Source: Notolepis coatsorum
Lineage: Eukaryota; Chordata; Actinopteri; Aulopiformes; Paralepididae
Assembly (NCBI GenBank): GCA_963971535.1
Contig: OZ020593.1
Coordinates: 34,058,119-34,122,118 of the forward strand
Direction: 5' to 3'
DNA: 64,000 bases
Part shown: in pieces, positions 1 to 9,360 of the stretch
Layout: the number at the start of each line of letters is the position of its first letter
How positions within the stretch are numbered: position 1 is the stretch's first letter
Notes under the pieces: model-generated
Databases searched by the model: none
Told to the model about the DNA's origin: nothing
Seen by the model: only the letters and a program-made list of their open reading frames with translations
Position numbers and translations under genes: made by a program

Positions 1-200
1 TAGCAGGCCACCTCTGCTATAAGTCTAAGTATAGAATACTGACGTTTGCTAACCAATGCATATCACGCTGCACAGATCTTTCATAGCTTAATTTAATTAT
101 AACAAATATAATGTCATTGTTAATGTAGCAAATACTGTTACAGGATTTATTCCTGTGTAGTTTAGATTTGATTTCTGAGAGATTTAGGGGACTGTCCCTT

Positions 201-815
201 TAAGTCAAGTCAAGTCAAGTACATTTTATTTATATAGCACATTTCCAGCCAGCGGCAGCTGGCACCAAAGTGCTTCACAGGCAGGTTGATAAAAACAAAA
301 TAATGTGATGCAAGATATAAGATTAAAAACATAATAAAGCAATGAAAGTAATAAAAACAAAATAATATAATGCAAGATATAAGATTAAAAACATAGTAAA
401 GCAATGAAAGTAATAAAAACAGGTAGGACACAGTAAAACAAAGAGGATAGAAGGGCCAGGGGTCTAGTGGTGATTAAGTGGGGGGGAAGGCCAAAGAGAA
501 CAGGTAGGTTTTTAAAAGTGATTTAAAAGCCTGCACGGTCTGGGCGGTCCGTACGCTGAGGGGGAGGCTGTTCCACAGTCTAGGCGCTGTGGTGGAGAAA
601 GCTCTGTCTCCCCTAGTCTTGAGCCTAGTTCTAGGCACCACCATAGCAGCTGGTCAGCTGATCTGAGGGATCGGTGGGGGGTGTGGCGGTGCAGGAGTTC
701 GGACAGATAGGGAGGAGCCGTGCCATTTAGTGATTTAAAAACATTTAGGGCTAATTTAAAATCGATCCTAAAGCGGACAGGCAGCCAGTGGAGCGAGGCC
801 AAAAAGACACCGGTT
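201..815 (-). mobile_element. L2/CR1-type LINE, 5'-truncated 3' fragment
   Basis: On the minus strand this reads as the C-terminal end of a LINE reverse-transcriptase ORF (residues SLHWLPVRFRIDFK then NGTAPPYLSELL, 512-802), followed by a 3' UTR ending in a short AAGTC repeat at 201-220. The ORF is frameshifted after the SADQLL segment. The UTR contains a direct tandem duplication of about 62 bp (about 291-352 and 353-415). The stretch reading TATTTATATAGCAC then AAAGTGCTTCACA is the usual 3' end of a large fish L2-type family. Only the last part of the element is present, as expected for incomplete reverse transcription. Clade assignment is by resemblance only. Confidence 0.75.
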
Positions 816-1804
816 GTGTGGCTCGCGAGTGAAGATAGTACGACGGTTAAGTTCAGTCCGAGTTCACTCGTTTGAAAGTTAACGTGAATAGTTATTTAAT
901 TTATGTGGGATCCATCCTGTAACATTCAGATTGTAGTCAATGATATAAAATTAAGTGCCTGTTTATTGTTTTACCTGTTATATCGCAAATTTGGCTGTGT
1001 TCGGTGATTGACTGTAAGAGGCGCTAGGTTGGCTAACATGATATTTCCTGATTGAGCTATATATTACCACCATTACCAACCGTCGTTGTTTTCTTTCATC
1101 TAACGTTACAGTATAAGCTTGCATAGTGTGTAGCATAGTGGCTAAATGTGCTAAATATTTTATATACTCATATTTATATATGTGATATAATTTGTGTTAT
1201 ATATAGGCCTATGCTTATATGTATGGCAGTTCTTGTTTATGCTTCAGCCGTTAATTGTTTTACCCATGATCAAATAACTAATAGCAACTATTGTTATTCC
1301 AGCTAAATGTGATGACAACTGGATTTTGTGAAGAATAAACCCTCATGGACAAGAATTCCACAAAGGAAATATACATCTCCTCACCTTCCTATACAGATAG
1401 TTTAGCGGATGGTTTGAGAAACTGGGCATTACATTTTGGCATTTCATTGATAGCTTTCTCTGCTCTTTTGTCTATAATGAAAGTTAGGGATAGCTCTGAA
1501 CCCTGGCGGTCTCTGACGAGCCCTGAACCCTAACGGTCTGTGACAAGTGCTGGATCTCAACAACGAGATGAAAGCAGAAGACAGTCAAGAACAACTACCG
1601 GTACTTCAAGTGGGCATGCTTTTAAGTGATGTATAAAATGTTTTATTGTGTGTGTGTGACTGTGTATACTTTTTAATCTGGGACATACTTTCATTTCAAC
1701 AGCTGGAAAGAGTCATCCTGTAATGCCTTCATATACTGAATGTTGAATGTCCTTACTTTTAGCTCTTCTGCAAAGACTTCTTACAAATCAAGAAGTGATG
1801 ATGG
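816..1804. other. No recognisable feature
   Basis: AT-rich DNA with no repeat end, long ORF or RNA gene that I can identify. It may be intron or intergenic DNA upstream of the CAND-like fragment. Confidence 0.4.
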
Positions 1805-1940
1805 ATGCTACAGTATATCGTATGTAGAGGTGCATGTGGACTAAATTAGAGGTCCTAGATATGCAAAATAATATTGAGAATCACTGGCCTAGACTATATC
1901 TACTAACGTATTATAGTATAGCTACATTTTTCAATATTCA
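1805..1940 (+). repeat. Tandem-duplicated intronic segment, copy A (empty site)
   Basis: About 136 bp repeated almost exactly at 3298-3386 plus 3944-3997. Copy A lacks the hAT element found in copy B and has the single uninterrupted target GCCTAGAC at 1887-1894. It is therefore a natural record of the pre-insertion state. It lies just upstream of the CAND-like exon fragment and ends in a pyrimidine-rich tract. Confidence 0.85.
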
Positions 1941-1966
1941 AATTCTCTCTCGCTCTCTCTCTCTAG

Positions 1967-2031
1967 GTTCATGGCCACTAATGACTTGATGCTAGAGCTT
2001 CAGAAGGACAGTATTAAGCTGGATGAGGAAG
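1967..2031 (+). pseudogene. CAND1/CAND2-like exon fragment, part 1
   Basis: Reads FMATNDLMLELQKDSIKLD, which matches the N-terminal HEAT-repeat region of the CAND family (cullin-associated, NEDD8-dissociated proteins that exchange cullin-RING ligase substrate receptors). It follows a CT-rich tract ending in AG (1965-1966), like a 3' splice site, and ends at GAGGAAG followed by GT at 2032, like a 5' splice site. The next expected residues are found only at 3223-3290, after about 1.2 kb of poly-C tract and repeat family A. No exon 1 or later CAND exon was found in the window. It could be a broken gene, a processed or duplicated fragment, or two small genuine exons separated by a repeat-filled intron. 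Confidence 0.72.
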
Positions 2032-2041
2032 GTCTCTCTAA

Positions 2042-2280
2042 CTCTTCCCCCCCCCCCCCCTCCCCCCCATCCCTCCCCCCCCTCCCTCCCCCCTTCTCTC
2101 TGAGTGCCCGTCTCCTGGCGCTGACTAAGGTGATGGATGCCTCGGGGTCTTGGCCAAGATTGTGGTGACTGCTCTACATGCACCTCCGAGGCCTTGGATC
2201 AGTTATTCACCGCCGTCTGTCCGTGGTCCTGTCAACTGATTAACAGTATTAACAGACTGTTAACAGATTAACAGTCAACG
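2042..2280 (+). other. Poly-C/pyrimidine tract and unassigned spacer
   Basis: 2048-2098 is almost pure C and T with long C runs. The following 180 bp contains repeated TTAACAG words (about 2239-2275) just before family A begins. No coding match was recognised. Proline-rich or glycine-rich reading frames here are products of the C runs. Confidence 0.6.
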
Positions 2281-3222
2281 CGGTTTCATTGCTGGGTTAA
2301 GTACTTCTATTCTATTCACATAATACGCTTACTTCATATATCTACTCCATTCACATATATGCCTACCACTTGTATCTATTGCTATGTCCGCCTACTACAA
2401 TCTCATGAGCTGTCTAACGCCTGTCCCGTCTCCCTGTCTCCCTATGACTTGCTGTCCTGGAGTGTTGACCGGAGTGTTGGACGTCCCGTGACGAAGGCCG
2501 GGAGATTGCGACCCCCTCTGCGTGCCCCCTGTCTCCGGAGGTCTCGTAGTGGTGACTGGAGTGCCGGATGTCCCGCGATGATGTCGGGGAGTTCGCGACC
2601 CTCCCTGCGCCACCCCCTATCTCCCTGTCTCCGGCTGTCCCTGAGCAACGACCGGAGTGTTGAATGTCCCGTGACTAAGACGGGGAGGACGTGACCCTCT
2701 TTGCGCCGCCCCTGTGCCTCAAATAGATCCGCTATCAACTCTATCTTTAATCTTTCAAAATGTTCAGTTGCTATCGCTATTAGCTCTATCTTTAATCTTT
2801 CAAAATGTACAGTTGCTATTGCATGCACTCATCTGTGTTTCACCACACACATGAGTGCATGCTTACCAACTGTCCGTCTGCAACACTATTATCACCAACA
2901 TCTAAGAAGGGAGATCCCCCCTTGAATGGCCCTTCTAAGGTTTCTCTCCTCCACACTGCCTGTGGAGCTTTTTTCCCTATTGTTAGGTTTTAGTGAGTTT
3001 TTCCTTACCTTCGCGTGGGGTATGTCTGGGAGTGCTTGCATTCTTTCTTTTATTTGCATTCATCTAAAAATGTTTGGACCTTATGGTGTTCTTGTTCTGT
3101 TCTTGACTTATTGTTATGTTTTCTTCTTGACTTGTTTAAAGAAGACCTGTACGGCCCATGGGGACATTAACGTGTGTTGTCGGGCCCTATAAATAAATTT
3201 GATTTGATTTGATTTGATTTGA
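2281..3222 (+). mobile_element. Repeat family A, copy 1 (LINE-like 3' end with TTTGA tail)
   Basis: A 0.94-kb repeat ending in (TTTGA)n at 3199-3222. Two further copies lie in this window: 26,566-27,327 on the plus strand (5'-truncated) and 55,781-59,174 on the minus strand (split by a LINE). Copies 1 and 3 begin at the same sequence, CGGTTTCATTGCTGGG, suggesting a real 5' end rather than random truncation. It encodes nothing recognisable, and its 3' portion resembles fish LINE 3' UTRs. It may be a non-autonomous element mobilised by a LINE. Confidence 0.75.
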
Positions 3223-3290
3223 GTCTTGGCCATGCTGCGATGGCTCCTAGAGAACAAGAATGGAGAGGTGCAGAACCTGGCTGTCAAATG
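3223..3290 (+). pseudogene. CAND1/CAND2-like exon fragment, part 2
   Basis: Reads VLAMLRWLLENKNGEVQNLAVK. The core ENKNGEVQNLAVK closely matches the CAND residues that directly follow the KDSIKLD segment of part 1, with about four or five residues missing at the join. It starts immediately after the TTTGA tail of family A copy 1 and ends at AAATG followed by GTTTGT, a plausible splice donor. The two parts share one phase if part 1 ends at its GT and part 2 starts at 3223. Either this is one ancestral exon split by the insertion, or a repeat tail now supplies the splice acceptor. Confidence 0.7.
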
Positions 3291-3297
3291 GTTTGTA

Positions 3298-3997
3298 ATG
3301 CTACAGTATATTGTATGTAGATGTGCATGTGGACTAAATTAGAGGTCCTAGATATGCAAAATAATATTGAGAATCACTGGTTAGACCAGTGGTTCCCAAA
3401 GTCGGGGTTGTGACCCAAAGGTGGGCCGCGAGCAGCCACGGGAGGGCCGCGAGATGATTAAAAAAAATCCAATTTTCTTTTATTTATTTTTGGTCAGGCC
3501 ACTGAACTTAGAAGCAGGCCAGGACAGTGTTTCTAGTTGTATTCTAAAATTCTATTCTATTGTATTCTAAAATGTGACTATATGGTTTTATATTAACTTA
3601 ATAAATAAACAAAAACGAAATATCTACTTATTTCAACGAACATTTCAAACTAAATAACAGATTATGCACATAAAACGCTGAAAACAACCGAAGCAACAAT
3701 AGTATTTTATTGAGGCTATTATTATTATCATTATTATTTTGCAACAAGTTAGCCCTCTCATAAATAGCACATATAAATGAATAACTAACTTGAACTAACT
3801 TAATAGGATTGAAGTGATATTTGGCTTAAAAAATCGGTCGCCTGGCAAAAAAAGAAAAAAAAAAGCCTGACGATGTGCATTGGGCCGCGGCTCTCTGACG
3901 CCTTATTTTCTGGGTCCCGGCCTGAAAAGTTTGGGAACCCCTGGCCTAGACTATATCTACTAACGCATTATAGTATAGCTACATTTTTCAATATTCA
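3298..3997 (+). repeat. Tandem-duplicated intronic segment, copy B (occupied by a hAT element)
   Basis: Second copy of the 1805-1940 segment, interrupted at 3387-3943 by a hAT-type element. The flanks are near-identical to copy A, so duplication came before the transposon insertion. Confidence 0.85.
3387..3943. mobile_element. Non-autonomous hAT element with 8-bp target duplication
   Basis: Starts CAGTGGTTCCCAAA and ends TTTGGGAACCCCTG, imperfect terminal inverted repeats of the hAT type. Flanks are GGTTAGAC (3379-3386) and GCCTAGAC (3944-3951), an 8-bp target duplication with two changes on the left. The undisturbed target GCCTAGAC survives in copy A at 1887-1894. 557 bp, no transposase. 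A core near 3490-3540 resembles part of another hAT-like region at 36,700-36,770. Confidence 0.9.
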
Positions 3998-4079
3998 GAT
4001 TATGTGATCACAGTACAACTAGCCTATGTGTGCCTACCCAAATCCCCCCCCCCCCCCCCCCCCCATTAAAGAACATTTC

Positions 4080-4353
4080 TGTTCTGGCGACAAATTGTCA
4101 AGAGGCATGGTTTCTACCTTTAGCCTTTAAGCGGCGTGGTTTATTCATTCACATGGTATGAGCAGCAGCACATGAGTTCTCCTCTCACTGAGAGGCTTGT
4201 GGAGAAAAAAGAGGGGGGGAGACATCTCTATTTATACTCGCCACCTGGTGGTATCTTGAGTGGCTCCGCCTAGAGCGCCCTCTAGTGGAATCATTTATAT
4301 ATATGCAGTTAGACAGTTACTAACAATCCTACATAGAACCTCTAACTTCAACA
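4080..4353 (-). repeat. 3' LTR of the copia element
   Basis: On the minus strand it begins TGTTGAAG (plus 4346-4353) and ends CCAGAACA (plus 4080-4087), giving TG...CA ends with a short inverted TGTT/AACA. It is preceded by a purine tract AAGTGGGGG (plus 4354-4362) acting as polypurine tract. It contains a TATA-like box and lies directly 3' of the RNase H fragment, as expected. Confidence 0.7.
4227..4240 (-). promoter_or_regulatory. TATA-like box in the copia LTR
   Basis: Minus-strand GAGTATAAATAGAG, about 115 bp inside the LTR start. The position suits a U3 promoter. Function is inferred, and the element is degenerate. Confidence 0.5.
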
Positions 4354-4436
4354 CCCCCACTTAGGGTTGTATTAGCATACATTTTACAAAGGAAATAATA
4401 CAATCCAAAACATCAAAAGAGTATGGCAGTCAATAT

Positions 4437-4790
4437 TTACACGTTAAACATGACCTCTGCAAATCTCTTCAATTTCAATTTGGAACAGGTTTCCTCATAG
4501 TGTCTGCTACCATTTCGTCCGGTTGGACAATGAATCAGTGTCATTCTTTCTTCTCTGATGACAGATCTGATGAGATGATATTTTATATCGACATGTGTAC
4601 ATCTATGTCGGCACACTGGGTTCCTAGCAATCACAATGGTTCCCTGGTTGCCCTCATAAACAACAGTCTTCATATATACATAGGTGTTCATCACTTCGAG
4701 CAGTTGTTCTAGAATCTAGATAAACACATTTTCATATATACATAGGTGTCCATCACTTCGAGCAGTTGTTCTAGATAAACACATTTCTGC
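4437..4790 (-). pseudogene. Copia RNase H, C-terminal part
   Basis: Residues include LEQLLEVM, VVYEGNQGTIVIARNPV and HVDIKYHLIRS, matching the copia RNase H signature (YEDNQGAI..AKNP, HIDIKYHFIR). The acidic D of YEDNQ is replaced by G, so the catalytic site appears lost. A direct tandem duplication of about 55-62 bp (4671-4732 and 4733-4786) repeats the LEQLLEVM segment and breaks the frame. The upstream half is at 5802-5932, across an insertion. Confidence 0.8.
4671..4786. repeat. Direct tandem duplication in the RNase H fragment
   Basis: Copies at 4671-4732 and 4733-4786, both starting CATATATACATAGGTGT and ending AACACATTT. The first has an extra ATCTAGA. Local duplication after insertion of the copia element. 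Confidence 0.85.
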
Positions 4791-4799
4791 ATTGTCTTA

Positions 4800-5801
4800 G
4801 CTAGAAACATACACTCTGCTTCACAGGTTGATATGTTCCCAGCCTTCCCAGAGACAGTCGCATTTCTCTCCTCTCCCCAGGCTCCTCAAGGCCGCTCCTA
4901 CCGCTGCCTTTACTGCCTCCATGAAGCCTGACAGTTGTCGGACTATACTCAAATCAACTCGAAATGGATCTAATCAGTGGATTGCATATTTTCGTCAAGG
5001 AAGCAGAATAAGGCTAAGCCTCTCTGCCTCTGCGACATTTCAATCGGGCTACCAACTTGAAGTCGTGGACATTTGGATTATCGAAGCTTTTGGGATTGCA
5101 ATAAGAAGATTTTGGATCTGTTTACCGCGCACAGGACCTACCAAAATGAACTGATTAAGACACTTGGACACTTGGACTAATGCATTCAGTCATTTGGACG
5201 GAGTTGTTAAAACTCACTCCACTCAAACCAATAGAGTTATAATTCACTCTACTCAAAATCAAATTTAAATCGACGTGACTGGGGAAATGTTGCCAGTCAG
5301 TCAGCCAAAACAAATTCCTGGACGACTCCAAGGTCAAACTGAGAGCTGCTGGAGTCGAAGGCCCTCTTGGAGATAAGAGTGGCATGCGGACCCCCCACCC
5401 CCCCTCCCCCCCCACCCCCCCTCCCCCCCACCCCCCCCTCCCCCCCACCCCCCCCTCCTACGTGTATGGCCCAGCGCCTCACGTTAGTGATGGCAGCTAA
5501 CTCGTATGCGTGCTGGAGGGGGGAGCAAAGGCTGTCTCGTCAACCCCCCCCCGGGTGCTCCGCGCCAAACATGGCAGCGGAAATACGCATACGTCTGTCT
5601 CAAAGAGTCCTGCATGTATAACAAATGCGCATGTTGGTGAATTTATGACTGTGTGCCATTATTACTATCAATGTAATAATTGTGGAATATTACTATAACA
5701 AGCTGTATGTGTATGAACCAAGCATCCTTTGTGAAGCACTTTGGTTGACAAGTGTCATGTTTAAATGTGCTATATAAATAAATGTGATTGATTGATTGAT
5801 A
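4800..5801 (+). mobile_element. Insertion in copia RNase H, ending in a LINE-type GATT tail
   Basis: Separates the two RNase H halves. The right end (about 5640-5801) is LINE-like: CAAGTGTCATG, TGTGCTATATAAATAAATGTG, then (GATT)n at 5788-5801, so it is oriented plus. A C-rich microsatellite, CCCCCCTCC/CCCACC type, lies at 5393-5456. The 4828-5154 stretch has an open frame but no recognised motif. The 5' boundary is approximate, and the block may be composite. Confidence 0.5.
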
Positions 5802-5932
5802 GTATCACTGTGGCCTTTAAGTCCTAAACCCTTGCTGCCCTTTCTGAAACACAGCTGTTCGTCTGCTGCACCTCTGGGATAACGAAAAACATGTTTTTGA
5901 CGTAGTTCAATGCTTCTCTGTGGGGTCAGCAA
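5802..5932 (-). pseudogene. Copia RNase H, N-terminal part
   Basis: Residues QKHVFRYPRGAADEQLCFRK and LGLKGHSD match the copia RNase H start (AK.VLRYL.GT...L..K...L.GYSDADWA). The frame is lost where the LINE-tailed insertion begins. It joins conceptually to 4437-4790. Confidence 0.75.
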
Positions 5933-6074
5933 AATACTGTGACAATTTTTACTGACTACAAAACATAGGTCAGGGCGAGTACAGGTTGTCTAACAAATGA
6001 GGCTACCCACAGCTTCTCTATACATCTCTTACATCAGTCAAAACATCTCAGGATCTTTTCCCATAATTAAATCA

Positions 6075-6330
6075 TTTAGAACATGGTAAGGCATCCACCT
6101 CTGTATTTAAACATGGTTTTAAACATAGGATCCATTTCGGTATTTAAACATGGATTCTACTCAGGTATTTAAACCCGGATTCTACTCCTCCCGTATTTAA
6201 ACCTGGAGTATCCTCCTCCTGCATTTAAGCAGTGTAGCCACCCTCCTTCAGTATTTAAACATGGAGTACCCTCCTTCAGCATTTAAGCAATTAGCTACGA
6301 ACCATACTTTGTATTTGTCGTGGCCTTCAA
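6075..6330. repeat. Degenerate array of ATTTAAAC units
   Basis: About eight irregular units built on GTATTTAAACATGG (or GCATTTAAGCA) plus a CTCCT-rich linker, spaced about 25-35 bp. The right end overlaps the copia RT reading frame, where the unit encodes CLNAEGGYSMFKY, so the array seems to have grown out of, or into, RT coding sequence. It replaces the RT segment that should follow. Confidence 0.7.
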
Positions 6331-6560
6331 TACCCTCCTGGATTGAATACACCCATTTCCCTCCCACTGTCTGTCTGCCCTCTGGTAACTTGGTTGAATA
6401 CACCCATTTCCCTCCCACTGTCTGTCTGCCCTCTGGTAACTTGGTTAGAGTAAAGGTGTGGTTGTCCTCTAGGGACCTCATCTCCTCATCCCTTGTTCTC
6501 TCCCATTTACTTGATTCGGGGGACACTATGGCCTCTTTAAAGGTCGGGGGTACCCCACTG
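6248..6560 (-). pseudogene. Copia reverse transcriptase, N-terminal part
   Basis: Reads SKWERTRDEEMRSLEDNHTF, LTKLPEGRQTVGGKWVYS and HDKYKVWFVA, matching the copia RT entry motif (W..A...E...L..N.T..L..LP.G...+..KWV...KYKAR.VA). A 51-bp in-frame tandem duplication (6343-6393 and 6394-6444) repeats TKLPEGRQTVGGKWVYS. The sequence then runs into the ATTTAAAC array, and the catalytic YVDD part is missing. Confidence 0.82.
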
Positions 6561-6633
6561 ACTACCCTGTAGCAGTAATCAACGGTGGTGAGTGTACTGT
6601 CATCCTCGTCACTCCCTTTCCGGGCATAGTCTG

Positions 6634-7440
6634 TCAGATACTTTGGGGGTTTGTGTTCCCTTGAGGGATACAGTACCTCCCACTGCTTGGGGCACTTGAC
6701 GTCACCCTCTGGTGCTCCTCGTCATCGCCCTCTGGGGGTGGCTGACTGTCTGCCTGCATGACCGTGCTAAGTACACTGGGCTGATGTGTCTCTGTTTCTA
6801 CACACCTTACTCTGGAGTCCAGCTCTGTTGTCTTTGTGACAAACTTGACTAGCATGTGTTTCTGCACTCTCCCTTTACCGGGATGATAAACTAGTCGTGC
6901 CCTACAAAGAGTCCTTTTAAACATCTGGACTCAGGCTTTCCCCTGTCCTGCAGGTACGCATAACACACTGATCCAAATCGGTGCATTCTAGCTAGATTAC
7001 ACTTCTTTCCTGTCAGTGCTGTATACGGGGTGGTGCCCGTGTGCTTATTAAAGCACCTGTTTCTGGTGTAAGCGGCTTCTTGCACCGCATAATGCCATAG
7101 GCTCTTAGGTAAGTTACTGTCTACTAGCTTACACCTAGCCATTTAGAAAAGGGTGCGCCATTTCCTCTCTGCCACTCCGTTCTGGTGTGGGGGATATGGA
7201 CATGACGTCTTGTGTCTTATCTTGTACCTTCTCAACAGTGATTGGAACTCTCTGTTTGTGAACTCGGTTTCGTTGTCCTACGTTACCATAAGGGGCTACG
7301 TCTGCCAGGAATTTCTCCGTGGCCTGGAGTGTGTCACTCTTTGCTTTGAGAAAGTAAACAAACACTGCTCCTGTGCACACATCTGTAAAATACTGTACAT
7401 ATCTAAAGCCTCTTATGGACTCGTTGCTTACTGGACCGGC
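6634..7440 (-). pseudogene. Copia integrase core and C-terminal region
   Basis: Segment 7135-7380 reads VFVYFLKAKSDTLQATEKFL and DVAPYGNV, the start of the integrase core. Segment 6891-7142 reads LPKSLWHYAVQEAAYTRNRC, TPYTALTGKK, HRFGSVCYAYL and LKGLFVGHD, the copia-type C-terminal core (LW..A..TA.Y..NR, TPYE...G.KP, FG...Y, G.FVGY). 6634-6900 continues towards the RT linker. Several frameshifts separate these blocks, and one lies near the catalytic D/E region. It once joined the cDNA to the host genome; it is now inactive. Confidence 0.82.
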
Positions 7441-7442
7441 TA

Positions 7443-7612
7443 GATCCGTGTTAACTAGTGCAAGTGGTACCTTTACTTTTTCTGTTACTTTCCGTTTTGC
7501 ACACTACACATTTTTTGTCAGGTCTACGTTTTTCACCTTCAATGTGCATGCCTTCTGTCACTGCTTGCAGTTTCAGTAAATCCTCGTAATTACAATGACC
7601 CATAATCTCGTG
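7443..7612 (-). pseudogene. Copia GAG-pre-integrase domain, distal half
   Basis: Reads HEIMGHCNYEDLLKLQ, TEGMHIEG and KKCVVCKTESNR: the H...GH..Y..L..L and C..C zinc-binding pattern of the GAG-pre-integrase domain. The upstream half, ending QTWHE, is at 9361-9560. Between them is a 1.75-kb insertion flanked by a duplicated CTCGTGCC, which encodes the shared HE codons. Confidence 0.82.
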
Positions 7613-8332
7613 CCCATGGCCGCCTAGTTGTAGTTGAAAGTGGGGGTGCAAGTTTTAAATTTTTTTAGCAATCTATTTTTATTTTTTTTTCAATAATTTT
7701 TTTTTTTTTTTGGGACAGGCAGGGGGTGGTTTCATTTCTTTTTAAATGTAATGAACCTGTACGTGCAATTTCCTGCAATATAGAGCCTTCAATCTTGACC
7801 AATAAAGCTGCTCTTTTCACTATAAAACTCAGTTTATATTGCAGTATGATAGCCAATTACTATAATAATAATATATGAATATATATATATACAGATACAG
7901 CACTCAAAACTCAAACCTCTCATGCCTCTCTACCACTCTCTACCACTCCTCTATTGTTCTTGACCGGGCCAGATTTCACACCTCCACTTCCTCCCACAGG
8001 CTGGGCAGATTTTCATCTTACATTTTTATTCGTCCCAAATGTCCCAGCCCCATCAGATTTCTTAGCTTTTTTCACTGTTTACTTATCATGCATTGCAACA
8101 CTAATATATGGTCAGTACCCCAAGTCAGACTGCCCATATAAAAATTATTTTGGGGGTCTGAGGGCAGTAGCCCCCGACCCCCTCCCTGGGGAAGCACTTA
8201 AGTTAACTACCCTCCCTTTGTTCCCCCAGCCAACACCCCCGGAAAATTAACACCTGAGTAGACTTAAGTGGCACACAAGCAGCAACAAGCAGCAGACAAG
8301 CAGCAGAATTGGTTTGATTTTTGAGCGCTGCG

Positions 8333-8336
<4 letters not shown>

Positions 8337-8415
<79 letters not shown>

Positions 8416-8416
8416 T
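8337..8416. repeat. (TA)n microsatellite
   Basis: About 40 uninterrupted TA units. It lies at the possible left edge of a hAT remnant whose right end is at 8685. Confidence 0.97.
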
Positions 8417-8624
8417 GTATATTGATTTTTCGCTCATTTATTTTTATTAAATCAATCTCCTTTCAAATAGGCCAAGTTTTTAATAAGAAAGAGAAAAAAT
8501 ATATATTTCCATTACCTGTAACTCTTGTGTCTCTTTCTCTCCTTCTATGCCTCCTTCCTGAGTCTGCAGTGCACAGTCATGACATCGATCTCCAGAAAAA
8601 AAAAATAAAATAAAAAAAAGGTAA

Positions 8625-8685
8625 TTTTTTTAGGCCCCTCGTCACTATAGGCCCATGGGCCGCGGCCATCGTTAATCCGGCCCTG
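8625..8685. mobile_element. End of a hAT element (CAGGGCCGGATTAA family)
   Basis: Reversed, it reads CAGGGCCGGATTAACGATGG then GCGGCCCATGGGCC, the same terminus as the complete element at 37,307-37,831. The 70-80 bp next to it also match in inverted orientation (GATGTCA, TGTGCACTG). The left end was not found and may be lost in the TA array. Confidence 0.65.
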
Positions 8686-9360
8686 CTCGTCTGCGCTATA
8701 GATAGTGAACGTTAACGTTTGCAAACTAAGTAAACGTCATCCAGCTGACACCACATATCTAGATAATAATAATGACAACGTTAGCTAGCGGCTAGAACTA
8801 AAGCTAACGCCAACCAGAGGGAGACGTTATTATTATTATTATTTATTAGAGGATTTACGGTATGACCAGATCGCATTTAGGGACCGTGACACACTTTTAT
8901 TGTATTGCGTGGTAGAACCGTAGAAGTTCTACCACTCAATAGTAAAGACATGTCTAACATAATCCTTTTATTTGAACAACTTAGTGGAAAAGCCTGCCTG
9001 CCTGCCACCAATTAATGACTTTAGTGGGCTTTGATAATTTACACTCAGCCTACCTGGAGGCTGCAGAAATGGAGCTACAGAAAGTAGAGACGCGCTGGGC
9101 GTGGGAGGCACTGGATCAAACCATATGGGGCAGGGGGGGGTCGGAATCTTTGGAAACTTAAAAACTTGCTATTAAGTGTCATTGCGTATTATTAATTTGA
9201 TTGAAATTACATAGTTATGGTTAGATTTATATATTGGGGGGGGATATATCATATTTTTCATATGATCAAAAAGTGGGGGAGCAAAATGACAAGTTTGCTC
9301 CCCCAAGTTCAATAGTGGGAGAGCAGCTGCTTCGAGTGCTCTATTGCGCAGGCGTCTATG

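Larger units (their letters stand above)
7615..9360. mobile_element. hAT-like insertion in the copia GAG-pre-integrase domain
   Basis: Flanked by CTCGTGCC at 7607-7614 and 9361-9368 (8 bp), which rejoins the copia reading frame when the insert is removed. Ends are imperfectly inverted: CATGGCCGCCTAG on the left and, reversed, CATAGACGCCTGC on the right. Subterminal sequences also match in inverted orientation (GTGGGGGTGCAAG against TTGGGGGAGCAAA). No transposase was recognised. The interior holds a (TA)n array and the end of another hAT element, so it has itself been invaded. Confidence 0.65.

Noticed and set aside
2395..2828. Arg-rich frames of up to 128 codons in family A (also at 58,626-59,060)
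   Set aside because: Open on both strands because of GC-rich repeat sequence; the two copies differ by frameshifts and no domain is recognisable.
4828..5154. 108-codon plus-strand frame
   Set aside because: No motif, and it lies within an insertion in copia RNase H; no supporting start context.
8337..8685. A complete hAT element starting at the TA array
   Set aside because: The right end is clear, but the left flank match (TGCGTCTG against CTCGTCTG) is weak and the left inverted repeat is not visible.
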